Part shown: positions 7,986-15,569 of the stretch, piece by piece | How positions within the stretch are numbered: position 1 is the stretch's first letter | How the letters are laid out: each line of letters opens with the position of its first letter | Assembly: GCA_004524595.1 (NCBI GenBank) | Contig: SDOA01000052.1 | Span: forward strand, 1-25,987 | DNA from: Candidatus Thorarchaeota archaeon | GTDB taxonomy: Archaea > Asgardarchaeota > Thorarchaeia > Thorarchaeales > Thorarchaeaceae | Length of the DNA stretch: 25,987 bases | Reading direction: 5' to 3' | The notes under the pieces: generated by a model | Databases searched by the model: none | What the model was told of the DNA's origin: nothing | Seen by the model: the letters and a program-made list of their open reading frames with translations, nothing else | Program-made: the position numbers and the translations under genes

Positions 7986-8528
7986 CTATTTAGCACCAGT
8001 CTTAAGTTTATCAATAATTGAAGTCAATCGTGTAGCCATCTTACTGAGATGACGAAGTAAATGTTGCTGCTGTTTTTTATCCAATAAAGCTAATACCGAA
8101 TCAAATGATTCGATTGAATGCATCATTCCATGTAAATGAAAATGGATACGTTCTTCAGGTTCCAATAGCTTTTCCCAAAGTCTGGGTCCAAGGCGAGTTT
8201 TTGCTCCAACATCTCCAGTCATCTGCTTGATGACTTTAGCCATCTGCTCCTCACCTTTTACTGTAAGACGATATGTCTTACTTCGACCTTCAGTTAATGC
8301 TGCTTCAATGATATCTTCTTCCTCTAGAGAGGAAAGCAGAGGATATATGGTACCAGGGCTTGGATTCCATTCACCATCAGTGAGGTCTCGAAGTTGTTGC
8401 ATTATATCAGTACCTGTCAGTTCCTGATACCTCAATAACCGAGGAATGATGTGACGAAGAAGTCCTCGAGGTATTGATTGGGGCATGCTAAGATGCTCAC
8501 AACCCTTATCGGAATCATCATCGTTCAT
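7986..8528 (-). CDS. PadR-family transcriptional regulator
   Basis: A 180-residue PadR protein. The N-terminal winged helix (about residues 18-85) has the family pattern RGLLRHIIPRLLRYQELTG..IMQQL, then WNPSPGTIYPLLSSLEEEDII and the wing TEGRSKTYRLTVKGEEQM. The C-terminal third is a long amphipathic, His/Gln-rich dimerisation region (LLDKKQQQHLLRHLSKM). PadR repressors such as LmrR control multidrug ABC exporters and themselves, releasing DNA on ligand binding. Here padR is the first gene of an operon with the two exporter halves. ATG 8528 follows GGAGG at 11 nt; an ATG four bases upstream is out of frame and stops at once. Its promoter carries the repeated palindromic element at 8548-8590, the likely operator. 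Confidence 0.9.
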   Translation of the reverse strand: MNDDDSDKGCEHLSMPQSIPRGLLRHIIPRLLRYQELTGTDIMQQLRDLTDGEWNPSPGTIYPLLSSLEEEDIIEAALTEGRSKTYRLTVKGEEQMAKVIKQMTGDVGAKTRLGPRLWEKLLEPEERIHFHLHGMMHSIESFDSVLALLDKKQQQHLLRHLSKMATRLTSIIDKLKTGAK

Positions 8529-8547
8529 TCATCAGCTATCCTCCGTT

Positions 8548-8590
8548 ATTATCGCATTCGATAATCGGATACGATATCGCATCCGATATA
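8548..8590. promoter_or_regulatory. Likely PadR operator: three alternating copies of a ~14-bp element
   Basis: TATCGCATTCGATA (8550-8563) and TATCGCATCCGATA (8575-8588) are direct repeats differing at one base and spaced 25 bp. Between them, on the other strand, lies TATCGTATCCGATTA (8576-8562), a third copy. The copies tile the region at about 12.5-bp centre spacing with alternating orientation. They form the palindromes ATTATCG-CATT-CGATAAT (8548-8565) and CGGATACGATATCGCATCCG (8566-8585). They lie directly upstream of padR and overlap the TATA box of the divergent gene, so the regulator could control both directions. The binding protein is inferred, not shown. Confidence 0.6.
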
Positions 8591-8594
8591 AATA
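8587..8594 (+). promoter_or_regulatory. TATA box of the DUF2070 gene, possibly shared with padR
   Basis: TATAAATA is a strong archaeal TATA box that would start rightward transcription near 8613-8618. Its complement TATTTATA is also TATA-like and lies about 60 nt before padR, so it could drive leftward transcription starting near 8560, within the repeat array. Confidence 0.5.
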
Positions 8595-8632
8595 TTGCTA
8601 TCGTGACGCGGGTTTTTTGTTTCATACTTGCT

Positions 8633-10537
8633 ATGGTAAGTTTGATAAGAAACCCAGATTTCGAAACCAAGATACACGAGAGTGAAATAGAGTTGGGCGA
8701 GAAGGCAAAAGTAAAGGAGACCGTTCGGCTGTTTACAAAAGTCTGGCAACTACCATCCTATAGACAAATACTGCTGATACTCATCCTCCTCACGACCTGC
8801 ACTTCTCTATTCGCATCAGTAGTAAAACTTGTCACAGCGAGGACGTCTGATATTATTGAACTCTTCTTATTGTATATGATACTCCTAGGAGTACCAGTCT
8901 TTCTTGGTACGAGCCTTCTGTATTTGATAGGTAAGGACGAAGGATCTCCCCTTGATGCTAGAAGGACCGCAGGAGCTGTAATGTTCGGTCTTGTCTTCTG
9001 GTATATCCTTGGAATAATTGGAGTTTTCATTGATGGGGTCACGAGTTCTCAATTCTTTGAGATTAGATTCTATATGCTTGGAGCAGGAATAGCCTATTTC
9101 CTGTTCGCATTCCTTGTCAATGGATTGAGCGATCATTCGCTAATTAGAAATATGACTGGTGCCGTAGTTCCGATAGCTCTATGGGTACTTTTACAGAATT
9201 ATTTACCAGCTTTTAATCCAGCACTTCCACAACTTGGAACATACTGGTATGTGAGCGTAATCAGTATAGTGCTAGTACCATCACTCGTTGTCTGGTATAT
9301 CTATCGAATAGTAAGTGTTCCCTTTGAGAGAGACCTAGGAATTAATGGACCACAATTGCTTCGAGCATTTGGTCATGATTATCTGGCAGATAATCCTGTA
9401 CCATTGGAGGACCTTTTAACAAAGATTGCAACCATTCAAGATGTGCCCATGGAGGTTATTCTCTTTTCTGATGATGATGGTCTTGTGGCTTGTGGCGTTA
9501 TTGAGTATGTACATCCGGGGCCATTCCGGGATATTGGAAGTAGTGACCTTCCATCAGTTATTATGCAGCATATCAAAGACAAACACAATATTCCTTCATT
9601 TGTCCTTCATGGCAGCTGTACCCATCAACAGAATCTGACGACCAAAAATGACTATCCTAAAGTTCTCAATGAGATAGATAGACTGATTCAAGAGACAAAT
9701 ACACATAATCAGATATCTGGACCTCATTGGAATGATGGAGGAAAATTCAAGGTATGGACTTTTTTCGCTGGTGATGATGTACTGACAATAAGTACGAGTG
9801 CCCCAGAGTTCACTGATGACATATCACTGGAAGTTGGATTTGATACTGCGAATATGGTCAGGAAACTTGTCCCCAATATTGGAGGTGTGGCGATTGTAGA
9901 TGCGCATAACTGCATTAACGATGATGCAATTTCGGTGAACAAAGGAGATCCTGAGGCAAGTGAATATGTAGGAACTGTTTCAGAAGCAGTCTTCTCAACA
10001 ATGAATGCACCTAAGACCACTGTTGAGATGGGAATCTTTACAGTCTATCCGGAAGATGTCAAGCCGAGAGAGGGGATAGGACCTGGGGGAGTAACAGTAG
10101 TGATACTAAAGACGAATGGACAAGAAATGGCATTGGTCTCTGTTGATGGCAATAATGTTGAACCAGGATTTCGAGAGAAAGTTATCAGTCTATTAAAATC
10201 TCAGGGATTTGATAATGCAGAAATAACAACGACAGACACTCATGTTGTAAATGCTATTTCACTGTCGAGTAGAGGGTATCCCCCTGTAGGTCGAAACAAA
10301 CCAGATGAAACACTTGAGCATATAGTGATTGCATCAACAAAGGCTCGAGAATCTATAAAACCGGTCAGAATAGGTCTTGGTTTTGGAAGGATAGAAGACC
10401 TCAGAACTTTTGGTGAAAAGGGATTTGACACCCTTACGAAAGATGTGGCAGAGGCGGCAAGCATTGCAAAGAAAATTGGTGTCAGATCTGGAGGTCTTGC
10501 TCTTCTCATATTGATTTTTACTTCATTTCTGTTCTAG
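8633..10537 (+). CDS. DUF2070-family archaeal membrane protein
   Basis: A 634-residue protein with a short charged N-terminus and six transmembrane helices (about residues 35-230). A large soluble domain of about 380 residues follows, then one C-terminal helix (GLALLILIFTSFLF). The soluble part has conserved His-rich motifs, VHPGPFRDIGSSDLP (about residue 292) and LHGSCTHQQN (about residue 324), plus a later VDAHNCIND. These look like metal- or phosphate-binding loops and match the archaea-restricted DUF2070 family. Function is unknown; a membrane-bound hydrolase is only a guess. The frame opens at GTG 8603, but that lies before the start site predicted from the TATA box at 8587, so ATG 8633 is chosen. 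It diverges from padR and may share its operator region. Confidence 0.8.
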   Translation: MVSLIRNPDFETKIHESEIELGEKAKVKETVRLFTKVWQLPSYRQILLILILLTTCTSLFASVVKLVTARTSDIIELFLLYMILLGVPVFLGTSLLYLIGKDEGSPLDARRTAGAVMFGLVFWYILGIIGVFIDGVTSSQFFEIRFYMLGAGIAYFLFAFLVNGLSDHSLIRNMTGAVVPIALWVLLQNYLPAFNPALPQLGTYWYVSVISIVLVPSLVVWYIYRIVSVPFERDLGINGPQLLRAFGHDYLADNPVPLEDLLTKIATIQDVPMEVILFSDDDGLVACGVIEYVHPGPFRDIGSSDLPSVIMQHIKDKHNIPSFVLHGSCTHQQNLTTKNDYPKVLNEIDRLIQETNTHNQISGPHWNDGGKFKVWTFFAGDDVLTISTSAPEFTDDISLEVGFDTANMVRKLVPNIGGVAIVDAHNCINDDAISVNKGDPEASEYVGTVSEAVFSTMNAPKTTVEMGIFTVYPEDVKPREGIGPGGVTVVILKTNGQEMALVSVDGNNVEPGFREKVISLLKSQGFDNAEITTTDTHVVNAISLSSRGYPPVGRNKPDETLEHIVIASTKARESIKPVRIGLGFGRIEDLRTFGEKGFDTLTKDVAEAASIAKKIGVRSGGLALLILIFTSFLF

Positions 10538-10614
10538 AAAGACAAGTCCGCACAATTCGATACAGGTATATGTGAAACCGCTCTATGGAAGTCTCTCCAA
10601 ATGCGGTGGCCCTA

Positions 10615-11181
10615 ATGAATAAGAAACGTGTCTTTGTTGGTATAACTGGTGCCAGTGGAGCTATATATGGAGTTAGACTCATCAAGGCGCTCAAGAATGC
10701 TGGTCATGAAGTACATTTGGTCATTAGTCGCTGGGGTGAAGAAACTCTCAAGTTTGAAACATCAGAAAGCAAAACCACCTTGAAGAATCAGGTGTACAAG
10801 ATGTATGAAGAAAATGACCTTACTGCAGGTCCAGCCAGTGGAAGCTTTCACTTGGATGCAGTTATCATAATTCCATGCACAATGAAGACACTTGCAGGTA
10901 TTGCACATGGATACGCAGACAATCTCATTGCACGAGCTGCTGATTGTGCTTTGAAAGAACGAAGAAAACTCATAGTGGTTCCTAGAGAATCACCTCTCAA
11001 CCTGATTCATATACGAAATATGGAGAGAATCACAGAAGCTGGTGCAATCATTATTCCTGCCAGCCCAGCATTCTGGCACAAACCAAAGACAATTGATGAA
11101 CTTGTAGACTCAATTGTAGATAGAATTTTGTCACATCTGAATTCTACTCGAGATGCTGCGGCAGTTTGGACAGGTGAGTAG
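10615..11181 (+). CDS. ubiX: Flavin prenyltransferase UbiX
   Basis: A 188-residue UbiX/Pad1-type enzyme that joins dimethylallyl phosphate to FMN to make prenyl-FMN, the cofactor of UbiD decarboxylases. Family motifs are GITGASGAIYGVRL (FMN phosphate loop), SGSFHLDAVIIIPCTMKTLA, DNLIARAADCALKERRKL, RESPLNLIHIRNM and a C-terminal PASPAFWHKP. Tyr is more usual at the Trp of the last motif. In archaea prenyl-FMN also serves a UbiD-like step in the modified mevalonate pathway, so this gene may support lipid synthesis even without ubiquinone; that is inference. ATG 10585 is an alternative start. ATG 10615 is preferred because GGTGG lies 5 nt upstream and a GGTATATG TATA candidate at 10565 would put the transcript start near 10592. 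Confidence 0.92.
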   Translation: MNKKRVFVGITGASGAIYGVRLIKALKNAGHEVHLVISRWGEETLKFETSESKTTLKNQVYKMYEENDLTAGPASGSFHLDAVIIIPCTMKTLAGIAHGYADNLIARAADCALKERRKLIVVPRESPLNLIHIRNMERITEAGAIIIPASPAFWHKPKTIDELVDSIVDRILSHLNSTRDAAAVWTGE

Positions 11182-11300
11182 CTGGAATTCATACCGTCCA
11201 AGTTGATGACTGTTGAAAGATACAACAATCCTTTACTTAGGGACACACTAACTAATTACGACGATAGTAAAACACTTACTTATAACTAATTTTCATCATA

Positions 11301-13610
11301 TCATTGAAGATAGAGTGCAATCGTGAGCGTGTGCGTACAGTATTTACAGCGTATGGGCAAACGTTTTCCTAGTTCTTCAACCTCCTCAATCTCAAGTGGA
11401 GCACCGCACCTGAGACAGAGCCATGAATCCATGGTATCAGCAAGCTCATCAATTGTTGTCGGAAGCATTGATACATCTTCTCCAAGTGCCTCAACCTTTA
11501 CAGTTGAATGACGGCCATTTTCAGGGCCGCAGACGATGATGATTACTGCAACCTTATTCTTTGTATACTTACCCTCAGCATAACCCCGTATAGTACCAAT
11601 AAACTCTCCAGCCACAATATGTTCTTCAGTATCTACAACGTGGAAGTTCTTGAGAGGAAGTATCTTCTCAGCTTTGGTAAAAAGTACTTGTGCATTCCAA
11701 TCAAGAACTTGTTCCTGTTGGGTCTTCTCCAGATCATTGAGAATCAAATCAAAATCAGCTGATGTTTTCTTGGAGGGATGTAGCAAATCACAGACTGAGC
11801 GAATAAGATAAGGTTCTACACTCAATGTATGCAGTTGGTCAAGGAAGTCGATGTAAGAAACTGTAGCAATAATTTTTCCTTGAACACAATCCTTTGTGGG
11901 ATAGAGTGTAAACTGAGGTGATCGAAAACCACCAACCTCGATTCGTGAAATTGTTTTAACGCACTCTCCTGCAAGCTCCATGCAATCCATTGGATAGGCA
12001 ACAATACCAATAGTAACGTTTGTGATTACATATCCACTGTTATTGACTACTTTCACCTTGTAATCGAATTTCCCGCCAACAATCTCACAACCTCTTAAGA
12101 CCTGTACCCCAGATTCAGTGTTATCAATCGATTCAATATCTTCTTCAAAGGTCTCAGAAGGACTCGGTTCGGGTGCATCAACAGGAGGTCTACTCTTATC
12201 AGCTTGAATCTCTTCATAGGCTAATTGCATTGCCTTAGCATGATCTGGGGGAATGTCAAAAACAAATTTTCCATGAATCGAACATAGAAGAACAACTCTG
12301 TCTTCTCGTGCCCCCGGTTCAATATAGACCAAATCTAGCGGGTTGTAGCACTCAGGACATTGATAGAATCGTTTATACAGGTCAACAAGTGTTTCGGGAT
12401 TAAGACCCGGTTTGAATAGACGTTTACTACTATGACCATTCCTACATTCAACATCAAACTCGATGAGACCTCTCCGTTCTTCCACATCTTTGAGATTTAA
12501 TGGCATTTTACACTTGGTGCAACTTAAGCTCTTTATAATAGATGGAAAAGGATTAAGCAATTTTTCATAGTCTGAGATTATGTGAAATACTGCAAGTGTT
12601 GCTTCGCGTTGCATCACCCCATGAATAGGACATACAATCTGAAAATTCACTTTCTTACTACTTTTACGTTTAGTAAGGATATAGGTTAAGTTTCCACATT
12701 CATCACAAGTCAATAATGCCGCTGTGACACGCTTTACTACAGGTTCATTCCATGTCAAAGGAAGAATTCTATCAGTTGTATGTTTTGTTCCAGGGCATAT
12801 ACACTTCAATTTGTACCCTGATTTATTATCCTCAATACTGCGGATTGCTAAAGGTTGTCTGCAGTCATGGGCTGTAAGTGTTGCTTTCAATACAGCATCT
12901 TCAGGGATTTCTGATACTGCAAGTTTAAGCGGATCAAGAAAAGAAAGAGGAATATCTTTCTTGATGATTCCATGAACAGGACAGGATGAATGAATCCTTG
13001 CAGAATTACCTGATTTTTCAACATCTGAAATATGCCCAGGCATTCCACATTTGTCACAATGCACAATCCGCTGCAGGATTTTCTTCAGAAGAGATTGTTC
13101 AATATTGCGTGGTAGATATCGATATGCTTTATGTCCATTTGCACATTTTGTTTCAACTTCAATAATCCCTCTTCTCTCTTCAATTGTACTGATTGCATAA
13201 ACAAGACCACATTGAGGACATCTAAAGGAATCAATAATCGAACGGGGACTATCAATCTCTGATGCAGCAATATCAATATTAGAAGCATATGATTTTGGAA
13301 ACTCTCTTTTTTGTAGACCATGTTGAGGACAGAGAAATATCCCTTCAGTTTTCATACCTTGAATGTGAGAGTCAACCAAAGTCATACTAGAGCCACAATC
13401 AAAACATACAAACAGCTTCTTGAAAATCTCAGTTCCCATATCTTGTATCTGATGCTCTGCAAGTCTCCTAACACTCTTATGACCATTGAGGCACTGTGAC
13501 TCAAACGTGAGAATTCGGTCTTTCAGACTCACATTCCAAATATATAGAGGTTCACGACATTTTTGGCATGAGAACAAAATAATGCACCCAAGAAGATTTC
13601 TTATTGACAC
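11301..13610 (-). CDS. Large zinc-ribbon array protein with a C-terminal appendage-like domain
   Basis: A 769-residue soluble protein with a striking internal repeat. Four units of about 116 residues (starting near residues 15, 131, 250 and 364) each hold two zinc ribbons. The first type is CxxC-x21-C-x-NGH and the second is CxxC-x21-CxxHG. The third unit's first ribbon is degraded. An acidic, Pro-rich linker (470-500) leads to a beta-sandwich-like region (about 503-610; KVKVVNNSGYVITNVTIGIV) and an alpha/beta region (about 615-725; KVAVIIIVCG, TVKVEALGED). A ninth ribbon (C732/C735, C755/C758) closes the protein. The two-part region recalls coatomer-gamma/adaptin appendage domains; this is a fold-level impression only. 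GTG 13610 opens the frame; TTG 13577, preceded by GGGTG at 7 nt, may be the true start. The gene follows the small membrane protein by 59 nt. Confidence 0.75.
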   Translation of the reverse strand: MSIRNLLGCIILFSCQKCREPLYIWNVSLKDRILTFESQCLNGHKSVRRLAEHQIQDMGTEIFKKLFVCFDCGSSMTLVDSHIQGMKTEGIFLCPQHGLQKREFPKSYASNIDIAASEIDSPRSIIDSFRCPQCGLVYAISTIEERRGIIEVETKCANGHKAYRYLPRNIEQSLLKKILQRIVHCDKCGMPGHISDVEKSGNSARIHSSCPVHGIIKKDIPLSFLDPLKLAVSEIPEDAVLKATLTAHDCRQPLAIRSIEDNKSGYKLKCICPGTKHTTDRILPLTWNEPVVKRVTAALLTCDECGNLTYILTKRKSSKKVNFQIVCPIHGVMQREATLAVFHIISDYEKLLNPFPSIIKSLSCTKCKMPLNLKDVEERRGLIEFDVECRNGHSSKRLFKPGLNPETLVDLYKRFYQCPECYNPLDLVYIEPGAREDRVVLLCSIHGKFVFDIPPDHAKAMQLAYEEIQADKSRPPVDAPEPSPSETFEEDIESIDNTESGVQVLRGCEIVGGKFDYKVKVVNNSGYVITNVTIGIVAYPMDCMELAGECVKTISRIEVGGFRSPQFTLYPTKDCVQGKIIATVSYIDFLDQLHTLSVEPYLIRSVCDLLHPSKKTSADFDLILNDLEKTQQEQVLDWNAQVLFTKAEKILPLKNFHVVDTEEHIVAGEFIGTIRGYAEGKYTKNKVAVIIIVCGPENGRHSTVKVEALGEDVSMLPTTIDELADTMDSWLCLRCGAPLEIEEVEELGKRLPIRCKYCTHTLTIALYLQ

Positions 13611-13669
13611 TAAATGCGGAGCTTTGCTTCTTAAGGGAATCTTTGATATCTATGCTCAAGTACGTACTA

Positions 13670-14119
13670 TCACTCGGGTTCTTTATCTAGCTTATCAGGA
13701 GATTGTCCTTTAGTGTCAGGTTTTTTTCCGGGTTTCTTCTGGGATTCTATGAGCTTTTGAAGGTGGGTAATAATTGGCAATTCACCACGTTGAATTGCTA
13801 AGGGAATTGCAAAATACATAATGACGACTCCTCCAACAACTATTAACAGGGTACCAATGAAAGGCAGCCAAGTTAAATAATACCCAATAACTTGTATTAG
13901 ACCACCTATAAGTAGACCCGGCCAAGCTGCTTCGACTGCTCTTCTAACCGCATTTAATGCAGAAGCAAAACAAACAAGGACAAACCCTGTGGATAGGAAT
14001 AGACCTCCAAGTATGCCAATGTAAAATCCAATAAACCAGATGATTGCCCCAGCGATAATTAATAGATAGTTAGGATCGTTTCCAATTTGTTCTAGAACGT
14101 TCTTTGGTTCTTCAATCAT
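13670..14119 (-). CDS. Small membrane protein with Lys/Pro-rich tail, unknown function
   Basis: A 149-residue protein with about four hydrophobic segments: YLLIIAGAIIWFIGFYIGIL, FLSTGFVLVCFASAL, WPGLLIGGLIQVIGYYL, and GTLLIVVGGVVIMYFAIPL. A hydrophilic tail follows, rich in Lys, Pro and Asp (KKPGKKPDTKGQSPDKLDKE). The frame also opens at GTG 14128, but ATG 14119 has GGTG 6 nt upstream and is preferred. It is the first gene of a likely two-gene unit with the large zinc-ribbon protein, 59 nt downstream, and could serve as that protein's membrane partner. That is inference from position only. I do not recognise the family. Confidence 0.65.
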   Translation of the reverse strand: MIEEPKNVLEQIGNDPNYLLIIAGAIIWFIGFYIGILGGLFLSTGFVLVCFASALNAVRRAVEAAWPGLLIGGLIQVIGYYLTWLPFIGTLLIVVGGVVIMYFAIPLAIQRGELPIITHLQKLIESQKKPGKKPDTKGQSPDKLDKEPE

Positions 14120-14181
14120 ATTCTTCACCAGTCATATCCTATTTATCAGTTGAGAGTATTATGCATTTTGCATGATTACAC

Positions 14182-15456
14182 CTAACTACTACCAGCGACA
14201 TCTACACTCTCCAGAACACTATCAGCATATTTCTTTAATTTTGATCGGTAGCCACGAGTTGTATATACTCTTACAGGCTTCAAAATACGATAGTAACTTC
14301 TAGCTACAGGACTCAAATCACTCACTTTCCAGAACTCATAACCAGTAGACCCACGTTCAAAAAGCACAACCTCATCAAGATTGTATTTTCCAGGATAGAA
14401 AGTCACGGAAGGTCGGTCAGGAAAATCAATGTAGACATTTTGCACATCAATGCCGGCATCATCTGCAATCTCCTTCTCAATATCATAGAGACCGTCGGGC
14501 GTTGATAATTTACTCAGAAAAGTTGGATCCGAAATTGCACGAGTGCTGACTAATTTAATCAAGTTCCTTTTGTTGTATTCTGAGAATATTCTATTCGCTG
14601 AGCGCATTTCATCGGTTGCTTCAGTATCAACTCTAAGAAGACGGTGTAGAAAAGAAAGGTCATCATATTTGAAGAAACCGTTAGGATCATCTAATGGTGA
14701 AGGGAATAAGTGAGACCCAGCATCCTCGAGAACTCGTAGTAACATCAATTCAGCTGCACGAATTGTCTTGTGGAAATAGACCGCATCAAACATGTTAACA
14801 GCTGCCGAGAGGTATGATTCTAGAGTAAAGAGAGAACTACGTTCTACTGCAATCTTATTTTTCGCTATTCGTGTTGAGTCAAACAATCTATGAAACTCCA
14901 GTTGTGCATAATCAACACCTGCAAAATAGGAGTCACGTTGAAGATCGTCTATCAGTTCAGGATTGATAGGACAGTGAATCAGGTCCAATCGAACGCCTTT
15001 GACAGGTACACCTCGCTCAAGCACATCTTGGATTTCACTTCGACCAAATCCATTTTTTTCTATTGTGTCACCAATGACTGTTTGCTCCAATACTGCTTTT
15101 GTCAATTTCAAAGGAGGGGAACCACGAACAGTGAGATATTCTTCCATTACATTCGACCAAGGACCATTTACGATCATCAATAATAGAGAGGCTAATCTTG
15201 CTTTCTGTATTTCTTCTATAGTACCACCGAGATATTCTAAGAACACCCGTGTCATGTGGAGAAAACCGAGGGTTCGCCCCATCAAAGATATGTCAGCTCC
15301 CGGATAGACAAGGGAAATACCTGCAGGACCTTTGATATAGCGTAATCTCTGAGTCATCTTCAAATCTAGAAGTTCCTTTTCGACCTCAGAGAGAGATACA
15401 TATCCATGAATTGGATCCTTTATACGAAGAGCTGAGGGGTAATCGGTTAATGGCAT
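14182..15456 (-). CDS. HD-superfamily (SAMHD1/dNTPase-like) protein with lost metal-binding residues, probable pseudoenzyme
   Basis: The N-terminal 200 residues follow the SAMHD1/dNTPase-type HD domain closely: RIKDPIHGYVSLSEVEKELLD, QRLRYIKGPAGISLVYPGAD, and later IDDLQRDSYFAG. The metal ligands are changed. The usual HTRFEHSLG reads ISLMGRTLG (His to Arg61), and LLHDIGHGPFSH reads LLLMIVNGPWSN (His-Asp to Leu93-Met94, later His to Asn). Only the final Asp, in DDLQRDSY, remains. The domain is therefore unlikely to hydrolyse nucleotides and may bind ligands or act as a scaffold. The rest (total 424 residues) is an ordinary helical region plus a C-terminal alpha/beta segment. TTG 15483 opens the frame; ATG 15456 is preferred because a TTTTATA box at 15492-15498 places the transcript start near 15468. 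The gene is divergent from the M28 pair. Confidence 0.8.
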   Translation of the reverse strand: MPLTDYPSALRIKDPIHGYVSLSEVEKELLDLKMTQRLRYIKGPAGISLVYPGADISLMGRTLGFLHMTRVFLEYLGGTIEEIQKARLASLLLMIVNGPWSNVMEEYLTVRGSPPLKLTKAVLEQTVIGDTIEKNGFGRSEIQDVLERGVPVKGVRLDLIHCPINPELIDDLQRDSYFAGVDYAQLEFHRLFDSTRIAKNKIAVERSSLFTLESYLSAAVNMFDAVYFHKTIRAAELMLLRVLEDAGSHLFPSPLDDPNGFFKYDDLSFLHRLLRVDTEATDEMRSANRIFSEYNKRNLIKLVSTRAISDPTFLSKLSTPDGLYDIEKEIADDAGIDVQNVYIDFPDRPSVTFYPGKYNLDEVVLFERGSTGYEFWKVSDLSPVARSYYRILKPVRVYTTRGYRSKLKKYADSVLESVDVAGSS

Positions 15457-15491
15457 TATTAATCCAACCAAATATTTGCTCAACTATATTG

Positions 15492-15498
15492 TATAAAA
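15492..15498 (-). promoter_or_regulatory. TATA box of the HD-like gene
   Basis: On the minus strand TTTTATA lies about 36-42 nt upstream of ATG 15456, giving a predicted leader of about a dozen nucleotides. The divergent M28 gene needs its own promoter in the same 113-nt gap; AAATACAT at 15506-15513 is a weak candidate. Confidence 0.45.
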
Positions 15499-15569
15499 GA
15501 GCTTGAAATACATAGTCATCCTTGCTCATAGGCGAACCTTATTCAAGGATGTTGTTAGGGGTTCAAATC

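Noticed and set aside
11323..11762. Plus-strand open frames within the zinc-ribbon gene
   Set aside because: They are antisense shadows of the large minus-strand gene with biased composition and no motifs.
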